Program-made: the position numbers and the translations under genes | Part shown: positions 1-9,853 of the stretch, one piece after another | Position numbering within the stretch: the stretch's first letter is position 1 | How the letters are laid out: the number at the start of each line of letters is the position of its first letter | The notes under the pieces: generated by a model | Seen by the model: only the letters and a program-made list of their open reading frames with translations | Databases searched by the model: none | What the model was told of the DNA's origin: nothing | Source: Scheffersomyces stipitis CBS 6054 | Lineage: Eukaryota > Ascomycota > Pichiomycetes > Serinales > Debaryomycetaceae | Direction of reading: 5' to 3' | DNA: 64,000 nt | Assembly: GCF_000209165.1 (NCBI RefSeq) | Contig: NC_009068.1 | Coordinates: 3,100,001-3,164,000, forward strand

Positions 1-163
1 CTATAGATTTAAGTTGGTTCAGTAAGTTTTGAGGTTTATGACATAATGACAAACTAGATAATAGTAAATATAGGATTACAATATAGACTATGCGATGCAA
101 ATTATTAGGCTATTTTAGGATACAAATAGCATGAAGAAAATTCTTCAAGTGACGTTTACTTCT
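1..163. other. AT-rich 3' flank of REX4
   Basis: 163 bp downstream of the REX4 stop codon; no feature seen. The next gene to the left is outside the window. Confidence 0.5.
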
Positions 164-979
164 TCATCTGTGAAGTTTTCTTTGCTGAATTTCGAACTCT
201 CTACGATGCAAGCGGAACAATAACATAGTTGCTCTAGCATCTTCAACCGAAGAATGAGCTGCCCCTTGGATTTCCAACTTCAAGAAATGCAGAGTCAACT
301 TTTTTAAACTAGGAGTCTTACCACTAGCAATGGCACGGAAAGGCTTGTGTCTGGATGTGTCACGGATGAGCGATTTTGGATGTGAAAGAAACAACGCTTC
401 CAAATCGTGGTGGATGGCATGACCCACTAAGATTCTGTTCTTCAATAAGTCTGCCGTTCTCTTCTGTGCCTCTTCAAATGTAATGGCTACGTTCATGTGT
501 TTAGGAGAGACACCGCTAACCCAAGTTCTCCAATCGGTGACCTTTTCACGAGGCTTTACAAACTCATCTAGGATTGTATGGCCATAGAAATTCACTATGG
601 ATACTCTAGCAAGGGCAGACTCTGTTCCTTCTGGTCCTACTCCTACAAATTCACAATCCATACTGAGATACTTTCCCGGCTCTTTCTTTCGGTGGTCATT
701 TCCCTGCGGTATAAGAGAGACTTTGGAAGCTTCATCATTACTATTGACAATATCATCAGTTTTTATCTCGTTTTCCTTAGTCCAAAGTGTGAGTTCTATA
801 GGTGATAAATTTGCTTTAGGTGCATTGACTGCTATGGATTTCTCAACAGCCTTGATTAATTTCGAATCATTTTTATTAGACGAAGATTTTGTTTTTGGTT
901 TCGTAGCTTTTTTCTTCGTTACAGGACTCTTCGATATTTTTGAACTAAGGTTCTTCCAATTCAGAGAAAGGGTGGACAT
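164..979 (-). CDS. REX4: RNA exonuclease 4 (DEDDh 3'-5' exonuclease)
   Basis: 271-aa protein of the Rex4 family, nuclear 3'-5' exonucleases linked to pre-rRNA processing. The first 100 residues are Lys/Ser-rich and low in complexity, as expected of a nucleolar leader. The exonuclease fold follows: SMDCEFVG gives Asp108/Glu110 (Exo I), VGHAIHHDLEAL gives Asp192 (Exo II), and HSSVEDARA gives His242 and Asp247 (Exo III, DEDDh type). The start is an ATG and length is close to the yeast protein. The promoter has CACGTG 87 bp upstream, and just inside it a GATGAG (PAC) core read on the gene strand, which fits ribosome-biogenesis co-regulation. Family assignment is firm; the role is from family knowledge. 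Confidence 0.93.
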   Translation of the reverse strand: MSTLSLNWKNLSSKISKSPVTKKKATKPKTKSSSNKNDSKLIKAVEKSIAVNAPKANLSPIELTLWTKENEIKTDDIVNSNDEASKVSLIPQGNDHRKKEPGKYLSMDCEFVGVGPEGTESALARVSIVNFYGHTILDEFVKPREKVTDWRTWVSGVSPKHMNVAITFEEAQKRTADLLKNRILVGHAIHHDLEALFLSHPKSLIRDTSRHKPFRAIASGKTPSLKKLTLHFLKLEIQGAAHSSVEDARATMLLFRLHRREFEIQQRKLHR

Positions 980-1354
980 CGTTATTGAACTAAATTATGA
1001 AAAGGGTAGGCGATGGTCTTCTCTCTTTATCAAAAATAAATTATATATGGGGATGCTCATCTGGTCACGTGAAAATGTCTAAATCATATCTGATAGAGAT
1101 AACAAAAGTTAAGAAACTACACCTACACTTGCTGAAACAGTAACATTTAGTTACAACTCTCCAGAGTCGTGTAATATTCACATAATCGGTCTGATGTTCA
1201 CACTTCGATAACTACATAACCTAGTAGAAATGTTAGAACTAAAGAAAGAAGAAATTATTCATACAGGACGTATATTCACTTAGTTCAAAACAGTTACATG
1301 GAGAAATATGCTTGCAAAATTCACATCAAATACTACGAAAATATTCCTGAATAT
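980..1354. other. Intergenic: REX4 promoter and AVO1 3' end
   Basis: Non-coding stretch. It holds a CTCATC (GATGAG on the minus strand) at 1056-1061 next to CACGTG at 1066-1071, both upstream of REX4. The rest is AT-rich with no feature I can name. Confidence 0.6.
1056..1071 (-). promoter_or_regulatory. PAC core plus CACGTG box upstream of REX4
   Basis: On the minus strand CACGTG is followed by GATGAGC within 16 bp, 77-92 bp before the REX4 start codon. GATGAG is the core of the PAC element of yeast ribosome-biogenesis promoters; CACGTG is the Cbf1-type E-box. Function is inferred from motif identity and position. Confidence 0.55.
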
Positions 1355-4300
1355 TTACAAAGCATTAATGCTGCTCATATTGTAAACTTGAAGCACCCAT
1401 CTCAATTTGTCTATAATTTCCTGGCATTGTTCCACGCTTTCTGCCTCTAGATCGTATTTCTTTTTTATAGTAGCGTCTTTGGTATTTGTAGTAGATGCAT
1501 CTAATTGTTTCTGGATCACTATCTTGAAGTGGTTGGGATTCTTACTGTTTTTGTACTGTTTCATCTTAATGACCTGAGTAATATGAAACGAACTGGTTTT
1601 CATCATCAGCTCCTTATAGTAATTGTTGTAATTGTAATAATACAAATGGTGATGGTGGTGATGTGATTGTCCAGCACTCTGTGCTGAGAGAGGGATATCG
1701 TTAGGATTGCCTTTAAACACTATATCATCCGAAGGTGTAAGATGGATATAATCACCATCGATGATCAATGATTTTTCAATCTTGTTGAGGATTGTTGTTT
1801 TCTTACGCCAAACCTTCCACTTGAAATAAACTGTATTAAGATTGGTAGGTAGTTGTGGATTCTTGCCTGTCATGATGTCATCCAAGTACTTATTGGAGCT
1901 TACCTTGTTCTTCTTAGTAGCCAACGAATCAGGAACTTTATTGCTGACTTCTGACGTAGGCTTACTGACTGTTGTAGAATTGTTCGTATTGAGAGTTATG
2001 GCTTGCATCTTTTCTTCCAATTGTTTCTTATCTGGGGTGATATGCATTGTGAACGTTGATTCAGAAGGAGTAATGGTACTCATCATCAGATTCTCGGTCG
2101 ATTCTTGTATAATGTTCAATTTATTTTCGGACGGAACTAGTTCAATCACATTGCTCTCTAAATCAGAAACTCTTTCAACTTCTTTCAAGACTCGATTGTT
2201 GGGATGCAAACTAGAAGAGTTCAAATTCGTTTGGAATGAAGAAAAGTTTGGATTATTTCCATTTGTCTTGGATGAATCATGTAGCAATCTGAACTTGTAT
2301 TTGGATGACATGAGGCCATGTTGGGAACAAAACTTTCTGAGTACCAGCCCAACTGTTGCACCGCGAGATGCATAGAAAATGGAGTAATCACTTACCTGTG
2401 TCATGCTTAAGGAATGGAAGACAATCTTTAGTTCCACCTTATTCTCTTCTTCGGCAGGAGCAATTTTTACTGGAGTTTGTACAGAATCATCTTCTATGAT
2501 ATCATCTATGCTTACTCTTCTCTTTTTGTACTCATCCAAGCCTTTCCTGAATTCCATGGCCAATGGGGTCTGCTTTTCGTTCTTCTGTATTTCCTGTTCA
2601 GAAGTTACTTTGCATAACGCCAACTCCTTGGGATTGTTATAAGACGATAACAACCTGGATCTGTCCAAAATACCAAACGAACCATAGTTTTCTCCGTCTT
2701 CGTCCACAAGCTCTAATCTCCAGTAATTTGGATTCAATAGCATTGGGTCATTGAGGTCATCCTTGAATTCTGGAAGCTTACAAAGATTCAACAATATATA
2801 ACCTATGCAGTCAGCTATTGATACGTTGTTGTTAATGCTCAAGTCCTTTATCACTGGTTTGTTGTTTGGAGGTAAGAAAACACTTAGAGTTGCCTTCTTC
2901 GCTGCGTCCTCTACAACTCTATAGTCGGCAAATGCATAATAGTTAAGCGGGTTGACGTCAGTAGATCTGTGCCGAAACAGAATCATCGAACTGAGGTTAG
3001 ACTTTTTGGTGCCATTGGCCGCAGTCGGGTCTACTTTTTCGAAACTTAAGGAGGGCTTTTTTGCGTTCATAGAACTTGATGACTTCCCACCAGCTAACAA
3101 TTTCGATCCTGAAGGTGTGGACGCATTCTTGAAATTCGAGGTTCTAGACAAACTTTGCGTATCAAAAGAGTGTGCTCGCTTCTTCTTCCTGTTCTTCTTG
3201 GATGTGAATTCGTTGCTATTTTGGTTTGGAAAAGAGTACATGTTGGAAGTGTCGTCGTCGAAGGAGTCTAGCAAGATTGACGAATCCAAGATAGAATCAG
3301 TTTCAATGTCTGTGAAAGCCGAATCCGTTGAATCGTCATCGTCGTCTTCACCTTCATCTTCACTAAACACTTCATGATCTTCGTCGTCATCGTCATCATC
3401 GTCCTCGTCCTCGTCCTCGTCGTCATCATAGCTATAGTCTTCATCACCCAGATCCTCGTCTGAGATGTCATCTTCGTTGTAATTACGTACTACATGACCT
3501 GTAGCATCTACTGGAACCCCAAAGTCAGAGTCTATGGTTACCACATCGCTGTTATCTCCTCTATGCTTGCGTTTGTTCTTTCTTTTCTCGCCGATTGATT
3601 CTGTTTCTGTCACTTCCCCGCCTTCGCTGAACTCGTCGTGAGGATTACTCAACTCCTCGCGAATATTCTCTAACTTGTTTTTGTCAATTTCTAGAGATTG
3701 TGTATGAGGTTGAGTGTTGATCGAACTGTCATCTTCGCTATCGGAGTCACTACCACCTACTTGCAGAGAGCTGTTACTGTTGTTTCCTCCGTCTATATGG
3801 AAGAACTTCAGAATGCCTGAGCTCGAGCCTTTTTTGCCTCGAATGGTCTTAGAATACAAGAGTCCAAAGTTGTTCACATGGCTGGAGCTAGCTGTTCCTG
3901 ATGACTCCTTCTTCATCTCTGTAGCAATAGCTGGTTTCTCTTCTACACCTGCATCTTCAATTTCGTAGTTGTCAACATTTGAATCTTTGCTGACTGGCGT
4001 CGGATCAGGTTCTGCAGCCACTTCAAAGTCAATGGGCGAGGTCTTGTCGTCTGTCTGGACATCGTTGATGTTATCCAACTGGAGCTGACGTATTTGTTGC
4101 AACTCGTTGTTGCGTCTGCTTTTCCTTCTGTTGTGTCTGACGTGTTTGCTGTGGTTATGTGTTGTGTGTGTCGAGTTGTGGATCGATTTCTGGACGTGTC
4201 TGGCTATATGGAAAGTCACCGGAGGGGAATCAGGCACTACGGTCTTAGCAAGAGGGAACTCGGGATCGTCCGGAGACTTGTAGGCGATAGGTCTAATTAT

Positions 4301-4390
4301 TCGCCGCGCGAAGTCATCTGTGTCCGATAGGGCAATGTACGAAGCACGGAGCTGTGCTAGTAGATGGGCAGTTTCGTACGGAAAAGCCAT
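1355..4390 (-). CDS. AVO1: TORC2 subunit Avo1 (Sin1 family)
   Basis: 1011-aa Sin1/Avo1-family protein, the TORC2 scaffold that recruits AGC-kinase substrates such as Ypk at the plasma membrane. The N terminus (MAFPYETAHLLAQLR...) is typical of fungal Avo1. A disordered region contains an Asp/Glu tract at about residues 310-350. The CRIM domain covers about 480-600 (from NPLNYYAFADYRVVED), a Ras-binding-like fold about 650-707 (from VELKIVFHSL), and a C-terminal PH domain about 850-1005 (starts YFKWKVWRKKT, ends DKLRWVLQVYN). Oddly, a His6 plus Tyr/Asn run interrupts the PH domain near residues 905-930. The gene diverges from a PKH kinase gene, which acts on the same AGC kinases. Assignment is firm. 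Confidence 0.93.
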   Translation of the reverse strand: MAFPYETAHLLAQLRASYIALSDTDDFARRIIRPIAYKSPDDPEFPLAKTVVPDSPPVTFHIARHVQKSIHNSTHTTHNHSKHVRHNRRKSRRNNELQQIRQLQLDNINDVQTDDKTSPIDFEVAAEPDPTPVSKDSNVDNYEIEDAGVEEKPAIATEMKKESSGTASSSHVNNFGLLYSKTIRGKKGSSSGILKFFHIDGGNNSNSSLQVGGSDSDSEDDSSINTQPHTQSLEIDKNKLENIREELSNPHDEFSEGGEVTETESIGEKRKNKRKHRGDNSDVVTIDSDFGVPVDATGHVVRNYNEDDISDEDLGDEDYSYDDDEDEDEDDDDDDDEDHEVFSEDEGEDDDDDSTDSAFTDIETDSILDSSILLDSFDDDTSNMYSFPNQNSNEFTSKKNRKKKRAHSFDTQSLSRTSNFKNASTPSGSKLLAGGKSSSSMNAKKPSLSFEKVDPTAANGTKKSNLSSMILFRHRSTDVNPLNYYAFADYRVVEDAAKKATLSVFLPPNNKPVIKDLSINNNVSIADCIGYILLNLCKLPEFKDDLNDPMLLNPNYWRLELVDEDGENYGSFGILDRSRLLSSYNNPKELALCKVTSEQEIQKNEKQTPLAMEFRKGLDEYKKRRVSIDDIIEDDSVQTPVKIAPAEEENKVELKIVFHSLSMTQVSDYSIFYASRGATVGLVLRKFCSQHGLMSSKYKFRLLHDSSKTNGNNPNFSSFQTNLNSSSLHPNNRVLKEVERVSDLESNVIELVPSENKLNIIQESTENLMMSTITPSESTFTMHITPDKKQLEEKMQAITLNTNNSTTVSKPTSEVSNKVPDSLATKKNKVSSNKYLDDIMTGKNPQLPTNLNTVYFKWKVWRKKTTILNKIEKSLIIDGDYIHLTPSDDIVFKGNPNDIPLSAQSAGQSHHHHHHLYYYNYNNYYKELMMKTSSFHITQVIKMKQYKNSKNPNHFKIVIQKQLDASTTNTKDATIKKKYDLEAESVEQCQEIIDKLRWVLQVYNMSSINAL

Positions 4391-5182
4391 TGGAACATAG
4401 TATTGTGCTAAGGAAGATTGAGATTGTGAAGAGGATAGCAGAAAGTGAACAACGCAAAGTACGTGAAGCTACGTTACGATAGCCGTGTGGAAGTGGGTAT
4501 TCGAAATACCTGGATGATGCAAATCAAATTCAAGAGTCTTGAACACGAATAATTGATATGAGAAACCGTTGAAATAAACACTATTCACTGCTATTGTGGT
4601 TTGGCATATAGACAGATACAGATATGCAATGTGGAGTGCGGCAGCTGGGAGAAAGACTGAGGAATATGAAGCCCACAGATGTCATCTGATGTAAAAGTAA
4701 GATACAGGAAGTAGAACTGTGTTGGTTTCCGAGCAGAGCAGCTCCGAATAACACGTACACGGATACCGTTTACTGTTTGCTCGGAATTGAATACTTCTCC
4801 AATAATGTCAAATAAGACCATTAACCTACATAGGGATGGCCGGAGTGAGTTCCACATACAGGTCTTGTGCAACCAACTCTAGGTCATGTGACAGAACCCC
4901 TGAGACTGGCTGGAGTAAGACCAGGAAATGGCTTCTACTTGTATGTGTTTGCAAGAGAAGTCGTATGAGAATATGAGTTTAGTCTCTCCTACATATTGTA
5001 GTAGATTCTGGAGTATGTATAGTCTCCTATTATGTTCATGCAATCCAATTATATGAGCGTATTGTATGAGTATACAGTATGAATAATTGTATAGGTGTAG
5101 TACGTTTATACTCAAACACGCGATACAATCTACTCATCCTTCTGGCTTCTGAGCTCCCACAATAACCCACTCTTCTCAGTAG

Positions 5183-5198
5183 CAGTCTGTCCAGACTG
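5183..5198. repeat. Inverted repeat CAGTCTG-TC-CAGACTG
   Basis: Perfect 7-bp arms separated by TC in the AVO1/PKH divergent region. An overlapping wider pair, CTCAGT at 5175-5180 and ACTGAG at 5195-5200, gives an alternative fold. It is a possible dimeric-factor site; no known factor is assigned. Confidence 0.6.
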
Positions 5199-5336
5199 AG
5201 TTCGCTGGGCCGTTGGTTATCTGCCCATAAATTGGTATTTAATTTTGCAATCGTACTGCACCCTTCCGCACTAATTTCATCATGGGTGAAATTTGCGCCA
5301 TTCTTGGCCACGGCCAGCTTGTCACGCACCGCGCAG

Positions 5337-5356
5337 CACGTGGCGATACACACGTG
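5337..5356. promoter_or_regulatory. Paired CACGTG boxes
   Basis: Two CACGTG hexamers at 5337-5342 and 5351-5356, start to start 14 bp, with a third at 5537-5542. Together they lie 376-581 bp upstream of the PKH start and roughly 950-1150 bp upstream of AVO1. They are candidate sites for a Cbf1-type bHLH factor. Confidence 0.45.
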
Positions 5357-5787
5357 ACATCTCCTTTATTTGCTAATGCTGGCGGAGTGGAACTAACAGC
5401 AACGGTACAACTATTCATTCTTGCAATCATTGGTGGCATTCTCAGCAGCACCAATTCCGAGGCAAATCAGTGTGAGATTCGGCGGAACACCCACTATATC
5501 CCGTGTCGATACGTTACAGTTAACTTCCGGCTTTTTCACGTGTCCCATTGGAGTGTCTGCTTGCCATAATAACAGTAACACCATACAACAGAACATACCA
5601 GAGACAACATCAAGCTATAGTCTGATTTGTTCCATCTGAATAGTCAAGTCAATCGCTATAATTGATTTACCGTTATTGTCGATTACGACGTTGACAGCCA
5701 TAGTATCCGATAGTACTATCATTGTTCTTGATTGCATTGTACTATTAACTGTAGATTCTTAGCTGTACGAGACAAATCTCGAATACT

Positions 5788-5847
5788 CAACATAAATATC
5801 AACATAAATATCAACCCGAATTTCAACTCAAATAACAACAACATCAA
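5788..5847 (+). repeat. Degenerating 12-bp tandem repeats in the PKH leader
   Basis: Five consecutive 12-mers each begin with CAAC. The first two are identical (CAACATAAATAT); the next three diverge progressively. They end 70 bp before the PKH start codon, so they probably lie in its 5' leader, where CA/AT-rich sequence would be unstructured. Confidence 0.6.
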
Positions 5848-5917
5848 CAATCTTAGCAATCACATTGTCAAATAGAGACTAAGAATCAATTGACGATTTC
5901 ATAGTCTTAGATACATC

Positions 5918-8900
5918 ATGTCTTCGCCTCCTCCCGGATCACTCCAGGACCTAGCCAACGACCTAGACTCCATCTACAACACCTACGCCGTCAGGAGCAC
6001 GAATGACTCTGTTGATACGCTTGATTCCGAATCCAACCAGGTCGGGGCTCAACGTCCGTATGGCAGTCACGATTTACCTGCTGTTCACATACTGCTGAGA
6101 CTTCTGCTGCTTCAGCTAGAGGATAACAATGTTGTTCGTTCGGCTCCAGAGACCCCTAACTCTGGCAGCGAGTTCGACTTCACGCTCCGCTCGGCCAATA
6201 TAAATCTCCCGCTGCATCGAGCCCTTACAAACTCGTCGTTGAATGTTTTGCTCGATACGCCGTCTACGGAGTCGGACTTCAAGCTGTTACTCCGGACTCA
6301 ATCTGGACCCGATCGTGATAGTGACGGCATTCAGTACTCGCAAGACCTGCGAGACAATGGCAATGACAATGACAATGAAAATGAAAATGTCATCTACAAC
6401 GACGAGAATAACGAGAATTGGGAGGCCCGTGGTGCTGCCGTGAAGAAGGTTCCAGATGGAAACAGCTTCAAAGTCATAAGAAGGACGGTTCTGGACTTCA
6501 AATTTGGCAAAGAAATTGGTGAGGGATCATATTCGACGGTAATGCTCGCTACAGATAAACACACCTCCAAAAAGTACGCTGTAAAAGTGTTGGATAAGAG
6601 ACATATCATTAAGGAGAAGAAGGTCAAGTACGTCAATATTGAAAAGCATGCTCTCAATAGGCTCAGCAACCGAATGGGCATCATCTCACTTTACTTCACG
6701 TTCCAGGACAAGTCATCCTTGTACTTTGTCTTGGATTATGCCTCGAATGGGGAACTCTTGTCCTTGATAAAAAAGTATAATACGCTTAACGAAGATTGCA
6801 CCAGACACTTTGGGGCGCAGATTCTCGACGCCATCAAGTACATGCACGACAACGGGGTTATTCATAGAGATATAAAGCCCGAAAACATCTTACTCGACGA
6901 CAAACTCCGGATCCAGATCACTGATTTTGGAACCGCTCGTTTGTTAGAGAAGAAGAATGACGAAACTGAAGGCTATCCTGTAGACGTCAGAGCGAAGTCG
7001 TTCGTAGGTACAGCTGAATATGTTTCTCCTGAGTTGTTAGAAAGCAAATACTGTGGGAAACCCGGTGATATCTGGGCTTTCGGCTGTATCATCTACCAGA
7101 TGATAGCTGGAAAGCCTCCTTTTAAAGCTACCAACGAATACTTGACGTTCCAAAAGATCACCAAATTGCAGTATGCTTTCAGCGCTGGTTTCCCCACCAT
7201 CATCCGAGACTTGATCAAACAGATTTTGGTGTTGCAACCTAACAAGAGAGCCAATATAGCTCAGATCCAGAAGCATTACTTCTTCCTGTCTATTGACTTC
7301 AACGACGAAGAACAAATATGGTCCAAAGAGCCTCCTGAAATCGGGCCGTACAAAATGAATGCCAAGGCAATGATGAAAGTACCCGAGTTGACTTCTGCTG
7401 TATCGCTGCCTGCTGTTCCCAGAAGAGTAGTAAAGAAACCTGGTACAACTAATGGATCTAGTCCCACTGTTGATGCCATGCCTACTCCGAAGAGAATATT
7501 CAGTGAAGGCGCGGTGACAAAGAATGTAAATCCAGCCAGTGTGGCCGCATTTGTGCTAAGCAAAGTAGATACTAATGTTCTGAATGGAGTAGATGACAAT
7601 GATCTTGAAGCAACAAAGTCTCGTACTAATACCTCATCGGCACCAAGCAGAACACCTTCCACCCCAGATTATATCCCTGGGACCAACATATTACGACCAC
7701 AGATAGCTCCTAGAACAAACTATTCCAAATCGTTGACACAAAGGAAACCAGCAAAGTCTAAGACCAAGTCCAATGTCATGGAAGTGACACCATTGGGAAC
7801 CTTAGAAGTAGCATGGGGTGCCTATTTGAAGCACTCTGATGAAAGAATACTACGCATAGGTCCTGTGATATGCCATAGAGAGACTACTGAGACTTTTGAG
7901 AGGAAGCACAAGGGCTCGTTGCACAACGCACCGTTGTCGTTGAGCACAAAATTGCAGGTTACCAATAAGTCTAGAAGCAACACTAGCTTGCTTAGCCAAG
8001 TAGTAAATGGCTCTGGGGGTTTACGTAGCAGCTTAACTGCAGATGATGACTCTTCTCCAAAGGACGAATCGACTGCTATCATTGAGTACTCTGATATAGA
8101 AGAAGCCCCAGAATCCGGTTTGAGTCGATCTGATAGTACTAATAGCTCGTCTGGTACTAGCAAGTATAGCAGATCGTCATTTTTGAGGAAGTTGGGTCTT
8201 TCTCACATGGATAAGAACAAAGACACTTCCACTAGAGATGATACTTTGCTGGTGTCTACTTCCAGTCGTCATCATTCCCTTGACAAGTCTAGAACTTGCA
8301 CCATGATTATCACTACACATGGCAGGGCTCTCATTTTCTACAGAAACGATAAGGAGAACAACTACAAGTTGATTCTGGAGATAATACTCGGCTTTCCGTT
8401 TATCCAATTCAAGGAGTTAGTTTCAGCAAGCTCCAAGTTTCAGAAAATGCTTCCAACCACTGGCATATTTACCGTAACATCTGTAGACACCACCTTGGTT
8501 TTTGAAGTTGAGAAGTTCGAGGTTAACAACTGGACAGAAGCGTTGGCTAAGTCAAAGTTGAATCAATTTGAAAGAGAACGCGAAATTGCCCAACAAGAGC
8601 AAGCGCCTTCTACCAGTAAGCCTAGTTCTCCAAGACTATTGGATTCGCCAATTTTGACTGGCAATCATCTTCAGAGTCACAGAAGATCACCTTCTCAGCT
8701 TGATTATCTGAAGCCCAAATCAGATGTTGTGCTGAGTCCTAGTACACCTCCAACTCCAACTATGAGAGTAGTCTCAGATCCTAAGAGTAACCAGAAACAG
8801 ATGTCGAAAGCAAGAACAAAAAGAAAACCGCCTCCTCCTTTGACTACAACAGGAGGGTTGAACATGCACACTGGACTTCCATCGTCTAGCAGCGACAATG

Positions 8901-9094
8901 GAATGCTTCATGCGGCACAGTTGGCGGTGCTGAACAACGCCAACAATCCTGTGACAAATAACAGGAGGTCTAGCTTCACAAAAGATGATGTAGAAAGGCA
9001 TTCTAGCCCAGGACCCAGAAGAAGTAATGGTAAGAAACAGCAAATTACTTCGATGAACTCCAAGCTCTTGGCTAGAAGTCAGCGTAAGAAGTAA
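5918..9094 (+). CDS. PKH: PDK1-type protein kinase (Pkh family)
   Basis: 1058-aa serine/threonine kinase of the yeast Pkh1/Pkh2 (PDK1) family, which phosphorylates the activation loop of AGC kinases downstream of sphingoid bases and eisosomes. The kinase domain spans about residues 194-457: glycine loop GEGSYSTV (about 200-207), ATP lysine Lys223, catalytic loop HRDIKPEN with Asp318, DFG Asp336 and the activation segment GTAEYVSPE. A PH-like region near residues 790-890 (from TCTMIITTHGRALIFYRND, ending at ALAKSKLNQF) matches the PDK1 C-terminal PH position. The tail is Ser/Pro-rich with KRK basic clusters. CTG codons at 6092, 6095, 6104, 6107 and 6491 would be Ser in a CTG-clade yeast. Which of Pkh1/2/3 it equals cannot be decided. 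Confidence 0.9.
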   Translation: MSSPPPGSLQDLANDLDSIYNTYAVRSTNDSVDTLDSESNQVGAQRPYGSHDLPAVHILLRLLLLQLEDNNVVRSAPETPNSGSEFDFTLRSANINLPLHRALTNSSLNVLLDTPSTESDFKLLLRTQSGPDRDSDGIQYSQDLRDNGNDNDNENENVIYNDENNENWEARGAAVKKVPDGNSFKVIRRTVLDFKFGKEIGEGSYSTVMLATDKHTSKKYAVKVLDKRHIIKEKKVKYVNIEKHALNRLSNRMGIISLYFTFQDKSSLYFVLDYASNGELLSLIKKYNTLNEDCTRHFGAQILDAIKYMHDNGVIHRDIKPENILLDDKLRIQITDFGTARLLEKKNDETEGYPVDVRAKSFVGTAEYVSPELLESKYCGKPGDIWAFGCIIYQMIAGKPPFKATNEYLTFQKITKLQYAFSAGFPTIIRDLIKQILVLQPNKRANIAQIQKHYFFLSIDFNDEEQIWSKEPPEIGPYKMNAKAMMKVPELTSAVSLPAVPRRVVKKPGTTNGSSPTVDAMPTPKRIFSEGAVTKNVNPASVAAFVLSKVDTNVLNGVDDNDLEATKSRTNTSSAPSRTPSTPDYIPGTNILRPQIAPRTNYSKSLTQRKPAKSKTKSNVMEVTPLGTLEVAWGAYLKHSDERILRIGPVICHRETTETFERKHKGSLHNAPLSLSTKLQVTNKSRSNTSLLSQVVNGSGGLRSSLTADDDSSPKDESTAIIEYSDIEEAPESGLSRSDSTNSSSGTSKYSRSSFLRKLGLSHMDKNKDTSTRDDTLLVSTSSRHHSLDKSRTCTMIITTHGRALIFYRNDKENNYKLILEIILGFPFIQFKELVSASSKFQKMLPTTGIFTVTSVDTTLVFEVEKFEVNNWTEALAKSKLNQFEREREIAQQEQAPSTSKPSSPRLLDSPILTGNHLQSHRRSPSQLDYLKPKSDVVLSPSTPPTPTMRVVSDPKSNQKQMSKARTKRKPPPPLTTTGGLNMHTGLPSSSSDNGMLHAAQLAVLNNANNPVTNNRRSSFTKDDVERHSSPGPRRSNGKKQQITSMNSKLLARSQRKK

Positions 9095-9853
9095 CGGTCT
9101 ATATATTAAAAAGAATTAAAAATATACGGAGAAGAGAATACGTTAGTTTGATTTAATTTGGATATTTGTAGATTTGAAAGATAAATTGCAAAATTTGAAA
9201 ATAACGGATTGTTGAAAAAGTGGAATCAGAAGAGGGTTCAGTAAAAGAACATTGATACGATAACAAAACCAATGCAGCTTATATTGACACACTCTGGACT
9301 TTGTTCTTGCTATGTCAAAGCTATAAATGTTGATAACTGTGAAGAATTGTACACTCTAGAGCGTGAATAAAATGAATAGCCGAAGAGCGAAGAGTCTACG
9401 AAAAGAACAACAAAGAGTCTCATTTAAAAGAGAAAGTATGGCAAATGTCTTTCTGGCCACTACATAATAGTATCCACGATCTCCTTTTGCCAGATTTCAG
9501 CGTATAGGGTACTATCTAGTTATAGTGTATTAAATGGGTGCAAAATGCAACCCACAGTTACAAGTTGCTGAAAGGTATGCAGGCCCATTTCCAGGAAGCC
9601 TCATAACAACCACAGAATAAAAGCAGTCACAACACACGTGATTGATGGATATTTCACCACAGTCTTTTGTGTAACCAAAATTTTCATGGAGACTGCAGAC
9701 AAAGCCATCAGATGGGGTTACCCGCCTTCTCAACTCTCCTTACTGTAGCCACTGCATTCTCACTGGACTGTTAGAGAAAAGAGAAGGTTTAAAAATTTTC
9801 AAAATACCGATTTATCACTGTTTTAGCTTGTAGTATAGTTAACATCACATAAA
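9095..9853. other. Intergenic: PKH 3' end and RPL27 promoter
   Basis: 759 bp. The gene-distal part is AT-rich. CACGTG occurs at 9635-9640 (213 bp before the RPL27 start) and TTACCCG, the Reb1 core, at 9718-9724 (about 130 bp before it). No open frame worth calling. Confidence 0.55.
9718..9724 (+). promoter_or_regulatory. Reb1-like site upstream of RPL27
   Basis: TTACCCG matches the core of the yeast general regulatory factor Reb1. Its position, 130 bp upstream of a ribosomal protein gene, fits a nucleosome-clearing role. A short motif, so moderate confidence only. Confidence 0.4.

Larger units (their letters stand above)
4391..5917. other. Divergent intergenic region between AVO1 and the PKH gene
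   Basis: 1.5 kb without a supportable gene; the short open frames are unconserved in appearance. It contains CACGTG at 5337-5342, 5351-5356 and 5537-5542, a 16-bp inverted repeat at 5183-5198 and decaying 12-bp CAAC-headed repeats at 5788-5847 just before the PKH start codon. A GC-richer patch lies around 5280-5360. It must carry both promoters. Confidence 0.6.

Noticed and set aside
3268..3471. Opposite-frame ORF in the AVO1 acidic tract
   Set aside because: Met/Thr-rich shadow of the GAT/GAC repeat region; no independent coding signal.
5282..5569. 95-codon frame in the AVO1/PKH intergenic region
   Set aside because: It spans all three CACGTG boxes and shows no family resemblance.
6081..6120. 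Leucine-rich helix in the PKH N terminus
   Set aside because: Four of its leucines are CTG codons, which probably encode serine in this yeast, so the apparent pattern is likely a translation-table artefact.
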